The notes under the pieces were generated by a model that searched no databases, had not been told where the DNA came from, and was given only the letters and a program-made list of their open reading frames with translations. Positions 1 to 8,467 of a DNA stretch of 39,256 nt are shown one piece after another. The DNA comes from Mesorhizobium sp. Lineage in GTDB: Bacteria; Pseudomonadota; Alphaproteobacteria; Rhizobiales; Rhizobiaceae. The position numbers were made by a program, and so were the translations under genes. The stretch lies in the NCBI GenBank assembly GCA_019635735.1, contig JAHBYX010000016.1, positions 1-39,256 on the forward strand, in the 5' to 3' direction. Numbering within the stretch: the first letter of the stretch is position 1; the number at the start of each line of letters is the position of its first letter.

Positions 1-437
1 CTAGCCTAGCTGAATTAGCTTTTGCTGCACCAGCCGCAGGATTTCCGCGAGGCGGTTAGTTATTGCACGGTTGGCGCTTCACCCCGCTCGAAGGCTTCGA
101 AACTATGCGTGGTTGTCTCGCCCAGGTTTAGGTCGGAGATGCCCAAGAGGCTCTGTCGCCGGTCGGCATCTGACGTTGCCCCTCCACAGCTTGTTTTCCC
201 TGCGGCCCGCTCAGAGCGAGCCCAATTGACCTCTCAGCCTCACGCCGGATGGCTTTATCAGAGCCATGAAAACAGAGGGCGATCCGAAAGACATTTTCGC
301 CTTCCGAAAACAATGATCATTCCGGCCTTGCCACGCGTTGGCGTCTGATAATGGCCATCCCGATCCAGGGCGCGAGCCGGTGCAAGCAGTGCTTGCAGCG
401 CCACGGCTGGGAGATCTGTTGTGGGAAGGCAGGAAGA
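1..437. other. Stretch without a recognised gene
   Basis: No gene is recognised here. The plus strand is open over much of the stretch, and the minus strand has an open stretch from about 230 down to a stop at 60-62, but neither has a ribosome binding site or a family motif I know. It holds the leader of the NTF2-like gene that starts at 438, and could also hold the decayed end of a gene lying to the left of the window. Confidence 0.4.
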
Positions 438-899
438 ATGCAAATTGACAAAGACCGGCTCGAATTGTCCCAGCAACTTCATGCGCTGGTCATCGACTAC
501 TGGCACGACGTTGACACGAACTGGGGCCGCAACGCGCCGGATTATTATACCGAGGATGCGACGTTCTCCGGATCGGCGGCGACTTACGAGGGCCGTGAGA
601 CAATCCGGTCCTTCTACAAGTGGCGCGAGGACAGAGGCGCGCGCACCGTCGTCCACTCGGTGCAGAATTTCCAGGCAATGTTCGACGGCAGTCCCGACCG
701 GGCGCTCTGTCACTGGGTGCTGATGCTCTATGCCGCCGACGGGACGCCCGTGCTTCCGACCCATCCGCCGATCCAGATCGCCTACATGACCGACCGGCTG
801 ATCAAGACGCCGCAGGGCTGGAAAGTGACCTACCGGCGTTTCGAGCCGTGGTTCGAAGGCGGCACCCCTCCAACCAACCCGAAGCTCGGCGGCAACTGA
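438..899 (+). CDS. NTF2/SnoaL-like small alpha+beta-barrel protein
   Basis: A 153-residue protein whose length and pattern fit the SnoaL/NTF2-like fold: an N-terminal helix, a YxxDA-type segment (YYTEDATFSG, about residues 36-45), a short EGRETIRSFY helix, then strands ending in a WKVTYRRFEPWF segment. Family members are small cyclases, isomerases or binding proteins, so the reaction cannot be named. The ATG at 438 is chosen over the upstream in-frame 351 because a purine-rich AGGAAG precedes it and the NTF2 homology starts there. It converges on the IclR gene, whose stop lies 6 nt away. A dehydratase or isomerase in the neighbouring catabolic pathway is plausible but unproven. Confidence 0.75.
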   Translation: MQIDKDRLELSQQLHALVIDYWHDVDTNWGRNAPDYYTEDATFSGSAATYEGRETIRSFYKWREDRGARTVVHSVQNFQAMFDGSPDRALCHWVLMLYAADGTPVLPTHPPIQIAYMTDRLIKTPQGWKVTYRRFEPWFEGGTPPTNPKLGGN

Positions 900-905
900 C
901 GCCGT

Positions 906-1835
906 CTACGGCGCAACGGGAAATTCGCGAGGGTCCGAGGCGCCGAGGCCGGCCCGATCGTGGATGAAGTCGAGCGCTTCCTCGATGTTCGTCCGCGTCT
1001 CAAGCAGGGGTGCCAGCACATCCTTTGTGATCCGGCCGGGATTTACCGACTTGAACAGGGACACCGACATCACGGCCGCCACCTTGTCGCGTTCTAGGAT
1101 GGGAACCCCGAGCGTGGTCATCCGCAACGGCTCGGTGCGCGGGTCGCGCATCGAATAGCCTGTGCGCCGGATGTGGTCGAGGCGGTTGCGAAAGGCCAGC
1201 TCCTCCCTCGGCCCGAACTCGGCGGCGAATTGTCTGCGGATGCCGACGATATGGCGTTCCCGCTCGTCCTCGTCGCAGAAGGCCATGTAGGCGCGGCCCA
1301 TCGCCGACTTGAACAGATCCGCGCGCTTGCGCAGGATGGTGTTGGTGTGGACCACCGGGCTGATGGTGCCCGTCCAGTAGAGGATTTCGATCGCGTCGTC
1401 GTCGAGGACGCCCAGTCCGATCGGCCATTTGATCTTCTTCGTCAGACCGATGGCCAAAGGGCGCGCCACCTCGATGACGCGGGATATGCCGCTGTAGCCC
1501 TGCGATAGTTCCGCCACCTGCTCGGTGACGCGATAGCCGCCGCACATGTTGTCGCGAACGACATAGCCTTCGTGCATCAGCGTCTCCAGCATCCGGACGA
1601 CCGTAGGCCTGGGAATCCCCGTCTCGGCATAGATGTCATTCACCGTGGCGATCCGCTGGCGATTGAGGACCTTCAGGACGTGCAGCGCACGACAGACCGC
1701 GTTGACCGGCGGATAGGACCTGTCCGAAGGGTTGGTGAAACCGCGTCGCGAGTTGGTGCGGCAGTGCGCTCCTGACTCAGAGGCACTGTCGCCGGCAGCC
1801 CGGCCGAGAACAACTCGATAGCCATCATCGGTCAT
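906..1835 (-). CDS. IclR-family transcriptional regulator
   Basis: A 309-residue IclR-type regulator. A roughly 40-residue unordered N-terminal extension precedes the winged helix-turn-helix (about residues 45-100; recognition region GIPRPTVVRMLETL). The rest is the C-terminal effector-binding domain, with the family-typical segment YMAFCDEDER and a late GVPILERDKVAAVMSVS strand pair. The start at 1835 is preferred over 1898 and 1853 because AAGGAG lies 6 nt upstream of it. The gene is transcribed away from the bicupin/SDR/TctC genes, with a dyad in the shared intergenic region, so it probably controls the 2059-10917 catabolic run in response to the substrate or an intermediate. The effector is unknown. 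Confidence 0.9.
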   Translation of the reverse strand: MTDDGYRVVLGRAAGDSASESGAHCRTNSRRGFTNPSDRSYPPVNAVCRALHVLKVLNRQRIATVNDIYAETGIPRPTVVRMLETLMHEGYVVRDNMCGGYRVTEQVAELSQGYSGISRVIEVARPLAIGLTKKIKWPIGLGVLDDDAIEILYWTGTISPVVHTNTILRKRADLFKSAMGRAYMAFCDEDERERHIVGIRRQFAAEFGPREELAFRNRLDHIRRTGYSMRDPRTEPLRMTTLGVPILERDKVAAVMSVSLFKSVNPGRITKDVLAPLLETRTNIEEALDFIHDRAGLGASDPREFPVAP

Positions 1836-1935
1836 GGGAACTCCTTCGGCCATAACGAGGCGCGGTCTTGCGAGTGACGAGACCATCCCGCCAGCCATTT
1901 CACAAGACGAAACCAGAGGGACGCGGAAAGCTCCC

Positions 1936-1956
1936 CAATTTCACTCTTCGAAATTG
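1936..1956. promoter_or_regulatory. Candidate IclR operator dyad
   Basis: CAATTTC and GAAATTG form a perfect 7-bp inverted repeat separated by 7 nt. It lies in the 223-nt divergent intergenic region between the IclR gene and the bicupin gene, about 100 nt from each start. The position and symmetry suit a dimeric IclR-type repressor or activator. No footprint data exist; this is inferred from sequence alone. Confidence 0.45.
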
Positions 1957-2058
1957 ACGGGACCGCATATTTTCAAGTCGGGCTTTTGCGCCATCCTTGC
2001 CTGACTGAAGAAAGGCGCAGCGAGAACCGAATGCTTCGCGCCGTCCGGGAGATCATCC

Positions 2059-2988
2059 ATGAGCGAATTGTCGAGACGCGTCGCGTCGAAATCCGTCTTT
2101 GCGGAACAGGCCCCCCAGCATGCCGGCGGCGACGGCCTGTCGAAGACATGGATCACGCGCGGCGGAAATCTCGCTGTCTGCTACTCGGAGGTAGAGGCAG
2201 GCGCCGTGCTCGAGCGGGACAACAATCCCGAGGAATACATGCTGGTGCTGCCTCCCGTCTCCGCATCTGTCACCGTTGAGGCGGGCGGCCGCTCGGTGGA
2301 TGCGGAGCCCGATTCGCTCACGATCATACCCCCCGGACCGAGCCGGATCGTCGCCAGGAGCGCCGGCCGGATCGCGAGGATATTCTCAAAGGCCAGCGAG
2401 GACGTGATGTCGCTCGCCATCAATGCGGACCGCTACGCCGACGGCGCTCCGGAACTCGCCGCTCCCGACCTCTGGCCGGAGCCGCGGGACGGCTACAGGC
2501 TTCGGCACTATCCACTGGCTCAATATCTCAAGGCGGATGGGGAGCGTATCCAGCCGCGTTGCTTCCGGTCCACAAACATGATGGTCAACCTGTTCGGCCA
2601 GTTCCGGACGCGTCGCGGGACGAAGTCCCTCAGCCCGCACTGGCATGACGATTTCGAACAGGCATCGCTGTGCTTCGAGGGAACCTGGGTTCATCACATG
2701 CGCTACAACTGGGGCGCGGATGGCGGCGAATGGATACCGGACGACCATGACGAGGTGCCTTCGCCCTCGGTCACCGTCATACCTGCGCGCGCAATCCATA
2801 CCAGCCAGGACATCGGCGAGGACGGGCCGGCGAGTTCCCTCTACGACATCTTCTGCCCGCCGCGGCTGGACTTCGCGTTGAAACCCGGCTTCGTGATCAA
2901 CGAAGATGAGTATCCGCTGCCGGCCGTGGAGGGGGAACAGAAGGTCAAGACCGGCGGGACCCTCCTGAGCTGGCAGAAATCCGCCTGA
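2059..2988 (+). CDS. Bicupin (RmlC-like) domain protein
   Basis: A 309-residue protein with two cupin-like halves. The N-terminal half (about residues 40-110) lacks histidine ligands. The C-terminal half (about 190-270) carries PHWHDDFE, giving His194, His196 and Glu200, and a later His247 in ARAIHTSQD: the classic metal-binding set of a cupin. It may be an isomerase, dioxygenase or metal-binding sensor; the sequence does not decide. The ATG at 2059 has GGGAG about 6 nt upstream. It is the first gene of the plus-strand run, divergent from the IclR gene, and is followed after 100 nt by an SDR. The co-localisation suggests it acts on the same substrate as the dehydrogenases and BKACE enzyme downstream. 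Confidence 0.75.
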   Translation: MSELSRRVASKSVFAEQAPQHAGGDGLSKTWITRGGNLAVCYSEVEAGAVLERDNNPEEYMLVLPPVSASVTVEAGGRSVDAEPDSLTIIPPGPSRIVARSAGRIARIFSKASEDVMSLAINADRYADGAPELAAPDLWPEPRDGYRLRHYPLAQYLKADGERIQPRCFRSTNMMVNLFGQFRTRRGTKSLSPHWHDDFEQASLCFEGTWVHHMRYNWGADGGEWIPDDHDEVPSPSVTVIPARAIHTSQDIGEDGPASSLYDIFCPPRLDFALKPGFVINEDEYPLPAVEGEQKVKTGGTLLSWQKSA

Positions 2989-3088
2989 GCGAAGCCGAGG
3001 CACTCCGGGCCGCAAAGAACAGGTCTGTCGCGCATTCGGCGCCGACGACGGATCCGCCATATCACAACGCTTGAAGCAACGAGGAAAC

Positions 3089-3841
3089 ATGCGCAACGTC
3101 GTCATCGTCACCGGAGCCAGCAGCGGGATCGGGGCCGCAACGGCGCGGCTGCTCGGATCATCCGGCGCCAGTGTCGTGGTCAATTACAAGAATTCGGGGC
3201 AGCTCGCCGAGGCAGTGGCCGCGGACGTCGTGGCCGCGGGCGGCAAGGCGATAGCCGTGCAGGCCGATATGGGATCGGAAGCCGATATCCTGCGCCTGTT
3301 CGAGGAAACCGACAGGGCGTTCGGTCCGCTCACCGGGCTGGTGAACAATGCCGGCATCAACGGTCCAGCGCACCGGTCTGCCGAAACTTACGACTTCCAG
3401 GAGGCGATGGACATTTTCGCGGTCAACACCGTGGGCGTGCTCATCGCATGCCGCGAGGCGATAAAGCGGATGTCGACGAGGCACGGAGGCGCGGGCGGCA
3501 GCATCGTCAATGTCTCGTCGATCGGCGCGCTGACGGGGTCTCCCGGCCGGTTCATCCATTACGCCGGCTCGAAGGCCGCGGTGGATACCATGACCAAGGG
3601 CCTTGCGGTGGAAGTCGCCAGAGACGGCATCCGGATCAATGCGGTACGTCCCGGCATGATCGACACGCCGATCCACGCCAAGGCCGGACAGGCCGACAGG
3701 GTCAAGGAGTTCGCCAGCAAGAATCCGCTCGGACGCGCCGGCCTTCCCGAGGAAGTGGCGGAGTCGATCGTCTGGCTGCTCTCGGACAAGGCATCGCTCG
3801 TCACCGGCGCGGTGCTCGACGTCATGGGAGCGCAGCGTTGA
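3089..3841 (+). CDS. SDR-family NAD(P)-dependent oxidoreductase
   Basis: A 250-residue classical short-chain dehydrogenase/reductase. Visible motifs are the Rossmann TGASSGIG (residues 8-15), NNAG (86-89), a catalytic serine in NVSSIGA (about 143-144) and YAGSK (Tyr158, Lys162), followed by the PGMIDTP segment. It ends at the usual VTGAVLDVMGA strand. The start at 3089 is chosen because GAGGAAAC sits just upstream; the in-frame 3071 start has no such site. Typical reactions are oxidation of a secondary alcohol or reduction of a ketone. In this island it probably oxidises a hydroxyl ahead of BKACE cleavage. Cofactor preference is not clear. Confidence 0.88.
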   Translation: MRNVVIVTGASSGIGAATARLLGSSGASVVVNYKNSGQLAEAVAADVVAAGGKAIAVQADMGSEADILRLFEETDRAFGPLTGLVNNAGINGPAHRSAETYDFQEAMDIFAVNTVGVLIACREAIKRMSTRHGGAGGSIVNVSSIGALTGSPGRFIHYAGSKAAVDTMTKGLAVEVARDGIRINAVRPGMIDTPIHAKAGQADRVKEFASKNPLGRAGLPEEVAESIVWLLSDKASLVTGAVLDVMGAQR

Positions 3842-4018
3842 TCAGCCACCGGACACGACCACGTTTTCATTGTGCGAAAACTGCTGAGGCGGGGCGGGGA
3901 GCGGCCGCGGGAACGATCTAGTTTGAACCGCTTTCGCTGTTTCCGGTCCCGGGTTGCCGCCTTCCGGCGGCAAGCCTCAACCGACCCCAGCCTCGGCGCA
4001 TTTCCAGGGAGGAAAAGA

Positions 4019-5020
4019 ATGAAGCCGTCATTTGCATGCAAGTGCACCAGCCGCAGGTCGCTTCTCGCGACCGCCGTCGCAACGGTCCTGCTCCCGCTCG
4101 CGGCGGGCTTCGGCAACGCCTCGGCGCAGGACTATCCGGCTAAGCCCATCACCGCCGTGGTGCCTTTCGCGGCGGGCGGCGGCGCCGATACCCAGACCCG
4201 CATCTGGGGCGAGGCGATGGGGCAGCTCGTCGGCCAGCGCATCATCGTCGTCAACGTCGCCGGCACCGCCGGCGTGGCAGGCACCAAGCAGGGTATCGCC
4301 GCGGACCCGGACGGATACACCGTCGTCATGGGCGTCGCCTCCACCATCGCCATCAATCCGCTGACCAACAAGGCCGCCAACTACAAGCCGCTCGAGGATC
4401 TGCAGCCGGTCGCACTCACGGGCTATACGCCCTACGTCATGGTCGTGGCGAACCAGCTGAACGTGAAGACGCTTTCAGAGCTGATCGAATACGGCAAGGC
4501 GCATGAGGGCGAACTGACCTATGCCGGCTGGACCGCCGTCGGCGAATTCGCGCGCAAAGGCCTGGAGGTGCACACGGGGCTGAAGATGATCCCGGTCCCC
4601 TACAAGGGGAACACCGAGGCCATGACCGACGTCATCGCCGGCCGCGCATCGGCCGCGATCCTGGACATCTCCTCCGCGCTTCCCTTCATCCGCGCCGGGA
4701 GCGTTACGCCGATCGTCATGACCGGTCCCGACAAATCGTCGGCGCTGCCGGATGTGCAGACGATCGACGAAGCCGGGTTCAAGGACTACTTCGTGGATTC
4801 CTGGACGGCCATCTTCGCGCCCAAGGACGTGCCGAAGGAGACCGTCGAGTTCCTGAACGCCAAGACGCGCGAGGCGCTGCAGACGGACAAGGTGAAGGAG
4901 CGCTATGCTGAGCTCGCCATCGAGTTCCGCGACTACGACGTGGCCGAGACGCGGGCATTCATGGAGAAGCAGATCCAGGGCTGGAAGGCACTGATCGAGA
5001 AGACCGGCGGGGCCGAATAG
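4019..5020 (+). CDS. tctC: Tripartite tricarboxylate transporter substrate-binding protein (TctC/Bug family)
   Basis: A 333-residue periplasmic solute-binding protein. The N-terminus is a typical signal peptide: a basic stretch, a hydrophobic core and a likely cleavage after NASA before QDYPAKP (about residue 37). The mature part opens with the Bug-family pattern YPAKPITAVVPFAAGGGAD, and later carries the FIRAGSVTPIVMTGP-like strand and the EAGF segment. The start at 4019 has AGGGAGGAAAAG upstream; the in-frame extension back to 3872 lacks signal-peptide character. It is followed by tctB and tctA, forming a complete TTT uptake system. These systems import carboxylates, so the cluster's substrate is probably an organic acid. 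Ligand identity cannot be read from sequence. Confidence 0.92.
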   Translation: MKPSFACKCTSRRSLLATAVATVLLPLAAGFGNASAQDYPAKPITAVVPFAAGGGADTQTRIWGEAMGQLVGQRIIVVNVAGTAGVAGTKQGIAADPDGYTVVMGVASTIAINPLTNKAANYKPLEDLQPVALTGYTPYVMVVANQLNVKTLSELIEYGKAHEGELTYAGWTAVGEFARKGLEVHTGLKMIPVPYKGNTEAMTDVIAGRASAAILDISSALPFIRAGSVTPIVMTGPDKSSALPDVQTIDEAGFKDYFVDSWTAIFAPKDVPKETVEFLNAKTREALQTDKVKERYAELAIEFRDYDVAETRAFMEKQIQGWKALIEKTGGAE

Positions 5021-5101
5021 CTGGATTGCAGACCGGACGGGCTGCCGAAGGTTATCGGCGGCTCGTCCCAGGTTTTCGCTTCAGACGCAAGGCACGAGAG
5101 A

Positions 5102-5746
5102 ATGTCCGACGCGACAGATACAATGCAAACGGCAGACGTCCCGCGCGGCCTTCGCGTGAACGTCGTCGGCGGGGCCGTGGTGATGTTCATAGCCGGGCTC
5201 ATCTGGTTCGGCGCGATCGGGCTCGACGTCGGCCAGTTGACGAGACTCGGTTCCGGCGCTGTGCCGAAGGCGCTGGCGCTGCTGCTGCTGGCAGCCGGAG
5301 GTTGGGTCATGGCGACCGGCCTGATGCGTTGCGAAGGCGAGGCGGACCGCCTGAACCTCGCTCTGCGGCCGGGTGCCATCGTTGTCGCGGCGATGCTCGT
5401 CTTCGCGTTCTTCATCCGCGGCGGAGAGTTCGGGCCCGTCTCCACACCGCAACTCGGTCTCACCGTCGTTGGCCCGCTCACCGTGGTGATTGCCGGCTGC
5501 GCCGCCTCCGATGTACGCTTGGGGGAACTGCTTGTGACGGCCCTCGGACTGACCGCAGCCCTGCTGCTGGTGTTCGCCGACCTGCTCGGTGTCGCGGTGC
5601 CTGTCTTCCCGAAGTTCCTGGAGACCGGAATCGGGGGAGCGGTGGGAAGTGAGGCCGCCCTGCGCATCACCTATGGTGCCTACGGGACGCTTGCCGCCAT
5701 CCTGTACGGGCTGGTGTTCGGATGGCGGAGGAAGGGGAGTGATTGA
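5102..5746 (+). CDS. tctB: Tripartite tricarboxylate transporter small membrane subunit (TctB)
   Basis: A 214-residue inner-membrane protein with about four hydrophobic segments (near residues 20-40, 57-75, 92-108 and 125-165) plus a final one at about 190-207 ending in a basic tail. This fits TctB, the poorly conserved small subunit of TTT transporters. It lies 81 nt after tctC. Its stop overlaps the GTG start of tctA by 8 nt, which implies translational coupling. The identification rests mainly on position between a clear TctC and a clear TctA and on membrane topology. Confidence 0.85.
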   Translation: MSDATDTMQTADVPRGLRVNVVGGAVVMFIAGLIWFGAIGLDVGQLTRLGSGAVPKALALLLLAAGGWVMATGLMRCEGEADRLNLALRPGAIVVAAMLVFAFFIRGGEFGPVSTPQLGLTVVGPLTVVIAGCAASDVRLGELLVTALGLTAALLLVFADLLGVAVPVFPKFLETGIGGAVGSEAALRITYGAYGTLAAILYGLVFGWRRKGSD

Positions 5747-7244
5747 GCTCTTCGACCATCTCGTGCTTGGCTTCTCGGCCGTCCTTTCGGTGCAGAATGT
5801 GCTGCTGTGTCTGCTCGGAGCCCTCGTCGGCACGCTGATCGGTGTTCTGCCGGGGATCGGTCCGCTGGCGACGATCGCGATTCTGATGCCTCTGACCTAC
5901 AACGCCGAGCCGGTGGGCTCGCTGATCATGCTCGCCGGCATCTACTACGGCTCCCAGTACGGGGGTTCGACCGCGGCGATCCTCGTCAACATGCCGGGAG
6001 AATCCTCCTCGGTGGTGACGGCGCTGGACGGCCACGCGATGGCACGCCAGGGGCGCGCCGGCAAGGCGCTCGGAATCGCGGCGATCGGCTCCTTCATCGC
6101 CGGTACCTTCGCCACGCTGGTGATTGCGGCCGTGGCGATCCCGCTCTCCCGGCTGGCCCTGAGCTTCACGGCCGGGAACTACTTCGCCCTCATGGTGCTC
6201 GGCCTCGCACTCGCCATCGTGCTCAATGGCGGATCGGTGCTGAAGAGCATGTGCATGCTGCTGGTCGGTGTCGCGATGGCCCTCGTGGGCGCCGATCCGC
6301 TGACCGGCGAGCCGCGCCTGACCCTCGGCAGCGACATGCTCTATGACGGCTTCGACGTGGCGGTCGTCGCCATGGGCCTCTTCGGCATCGCCGAGATCCT
6401 GCGCAATCTCGACAACCCGGAGGCGAAACCGTTCGCCGGAAACGTCGTGGGCAGCCTTCTGCCCGACCGGAAGGATCTCAGGGCGTCCGCCGGGCCGATC
6501 GCCCGCGGATCGCTGCTCGGCAGCATCATCGGCATCATCCCGGGCAATGGGGCGACGCTCTCGTCGTTCGCCTCCTACGTGATGGAGAAGCGGCTGTCGC
6601 GCACTCCGGAACGGTTCGGAAAGGGGGCGATCGAGGGTGTGGCCGGGCCCGAAGCCGCGAACAACGCGGCCGCGCAGACGACCTTCGTGCCGCTGCTGAC
6701 GCTCGGCCTGCCGTCGACCGCGGTGATGGCGCTGGTGGGCGGCGCGATGACGCTCCACGGCGTCGTGCCCGGTCCGCAGGTGATCGACCTGCATCCGGAC
6801 CTGTTCTGGGGCGTCGTAACCTCGATGTGGTTCGGCAACCTGATGCTGGTGATCATCAACCTGCCGCTGATCGGCATCTGGGTGAAGTTCCTCAAGGTTC
6901 CCTATCATCTGCTGTTTCCGATGATCGTGCTCATCTGCTGCCTCGGCATCTATTCGGTCGATGCGCAGCCCTACGACGTGATCCAGGTCGCGCTGTTCGG
7001 GATCGCCGGATACGTCCTCCACAAGCTCAGGTTCGAGCCGGCACCGCTGCTGCTCGGCCTGGTCCTCGGAGGAATCCTCGAGGACAATCTGCAGCGCGGC
7101 CTGATCCTCAGCCGCGGGAACGTCTGGACGTTCCTCAGCGAACCCTTGACGCTCTGCCTGCTCTTCGTGGCCGGCGTCGCCGTCGGCTCCGCGCTTTCCC
7201 CAACCATCGGCAGAAACAGGCGGGTGCTCGCCGAGGAAAACTGA
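5739..7244 (+). CDS. tctA: Tripartite tricarboxylate transporter large membrane subunit (TctA)
   Basis: A 501-residue polytopic membrane protein, the usual TctA length, with about 11-12 hydrophobic segments. The duplicated family motif is visible: GVLPGIGPLATIAILMP near residue 30 and GIIPGNGATLSSF near residue 265. Also present are GGSTAAILVNMPGE and the LPSTAVMALVGGAM segment. The GTG at 5739 is chosen: it follows GGAGGAAGGGG, overlaps the end of tctB by 8 nt, and gives the standard N-terminus. Upstream in-frame codons read through tctB in another frame. It forms the sodium- or proton-driven channel that works with TctC and TctB. The next gene starts 11 nt later. Confidence 0.93.
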   Translation: MIELFDHLVLGFSAVLSVQNVLLCLLGALVGTLIGVLPGIGPLATIAILMPLTYNAEPVGSLIMLAGIYYGSQYGGSTAAILVNMPGESSSVVTALDGHAMARQGRAGKALGIAAIGSFIAGTFATLVIAAVAIPLSRLALSFTAGNYFALMVLGLALAIVLNGGSVLKSMCMLLVGVAMALVGADPLTGEPRLTLGSDMLYDGFDVAVVAMGLFGIAEILRNLDNPEAKPFAGNVVGSLLPDRKDLRASAGPIARGSLLGSIIGIIPGNGATLSSFASYVMEKRLSRTPERFGKGAIEGVAGPEAANNAAAQTTFVPLLTLGLPSTAVMALVGGAMTLHGVVPGPQVIDLHPDLFWGVVTSMWFGNLMLVIINLPLIGIWVKFLKVPYHLLFPMIVLICCLGIYSVDAQPYDVIQVALFGIAGYVLHKLRFEPAPLLLGLVLGGILEDNLQRGLILSRGNVWTFLSEPLTLCLLFVAGVAVGSALSPTIGRNRRVLAEEN

Positions 7245-7255
7245 AAGGCTCTTGC

Positions 7256-8467
7256 ATGTTTGGCATACAACGATCGCCGAGGATCACCCTCTTCGGCGCA
7301 GGGCAGCGGCTTGCCGTCGGTCCCCTGGCGCGCGACTGCGGCAGACGCGCCTTCGTCTGCTCCGACGAGCGCGTGCATGCCGACACGCGCCTCGGCGAGG
7401 TTCTGTCGTCGCTCGCCGCGGCGGGCGTCGACTATGACGTCTACTCGGCGACGCTGCCGGAACTGCCGGCGTTCTGCGTGGGCGCGGCGGTCGAGCAGGC
7501 ACGCCGTCACCGGCCGGACGTCATCGTCGGCCTGGGCGGGGGATCCTGTCTCGACGTGGCGAAGCTGGTGGCCGCGCAACTGTCGCACGATCAACCGCTT
7601 TCCGCCGCCTATGGCGAGTTCAACGTGCCCGGTCCGACCGTGCCTGTGATCGCAGTGCCGACTACGTCGGGAACCGGATCCGAAGCCACGCCCGTCGCCG
7701 TCGTGGGAGACCCCGAGCGCGTGCTCAAGGTCGGCATATCGAGCCCGCATCTCATCCCGCATGCGGCGATATGCGATCCCGAACTGACGCTGACCTGCCC
7801 GCCGATGCTGACCGCGGTCTCCGGCGCGGACGCACTCACACATGCGATCGAGGCGTTCACGGCGATCCGGCGCGAGCCTTCGCCCACGCTCGGTCTGGAA
7901 CATGTGTTTGTAGGAAAGAATGCGCTTTCGGACGCCAACGCGAAGATCGCGGTGTCGGCGCTGATGGCGAACCTGGCGACAGCCGTGCGCGACGGAAACG
8001 ATCTGGCCGCCCGCGAACAGGTCATGCACGGCGCCTATTGCGCGGGTCTCGCTTTCGGCGCGGCCGGAACAGCCGCCGCGCATGCCATCCAGTATCCGGT
8101 CGGGGCGCTGACCCACACGCCGCACGGGCTCGGCGTGGCCGTCCTGCTGCCCTATGTGCTCCGCTTCAATCTCTCCCACTGCACCCGCGAGCTGGCGGAG
8201 CTCGGAACCACCATCGCGATAACGGGCGCCGACGAGAGGACCCGCGCGAGCGACTTCATCGCAGCGGTGAATGCGCTTTTCTCGAGCGTCGGAATCCCTT
8301 CGACGCTCGGCGATCTCGGCGTGCCCGCCGACAAGCTGGACTGGATCGCCGAGAGCGCGCTCGGCATCGGCCGGCTGATCAAGAACAACCCGCGGCCGAT
8401 CGACCTGACCGCCATGAAGAAACTCGTCCGGCACGCCCATGCCGGCAATCTTGAGATCGAGGAATGA
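7256..8467 (+). CDS. Iron-containing (group III) alcohol dehydrogenase
   Basis: A 403-residue protein of the Fe-ADH superfamily. The NAD(P) site is GLGGGSCLDVAK (about residues 92-103), followed by PTTSGTGSEAT (135-145). The four metal ligands are all present: Asp192 and His196 in SGADALTHAIEAF, His276 in AAAHAIQYPVG and His290 in THTPHGLG. Enzymes of this type oxidise primary alcohols or hydroxy acids, or reduce aldehydes or maleylacetate. The neighbouring aldehyde dehydrogenase, overlapped by 4 nt, favours an alcohol-to-aldehyde step. The start at 7256 is preferred because it gives the normal N-terminus; the long upstream extension is a shadow inside tctA. AAAGG precedes the ATG. Confidence 0.9.
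   Translation: MFGIQRSPRITLFGAGQRLAVGPLARDCGRRAFVCSDERVHADTRLGEVLSSLAAAGVDYDVYSATLPELPAFCVGAAVEQARRHRPDVIVGLGGGSCLDVAKLVAAQLSHDQPLSAAYGEFNVPGPTVPVIAVPTTSGTGSEATPVAVVGDPERVLKVGISSPHLIPHAAICDPELTLTCPPMLTAVSGADALTHAIEAFTAIRREPSPTLGLEHVFVGKNALSDANAKIAVSALMANLATAVRDGNDLAAREQVMHGAYCAGLAFGAAGTAAAHAIQYPVGALTHTPHGLGVAVLLPYVLRFNLSHCTRELAELGTTIAITGADERTRASDFIAAVNALFSSVGIPSTLGDLGVPADKLDWIAESALGIGRLIKNNPRPIDLTAMKKLVRHAHAGNLEIEE

Noticed and set aside
60..240. Minus-strand open fragment of about 57 codons at the left edge
   Set aside because: Protein-like in places but no start, ribosome site or family resemblance.
5667..7022. 451-codon minus-strand frame opposite tctA
   Set aside because: Shadow of tctA with biased composition and no conserved segments.
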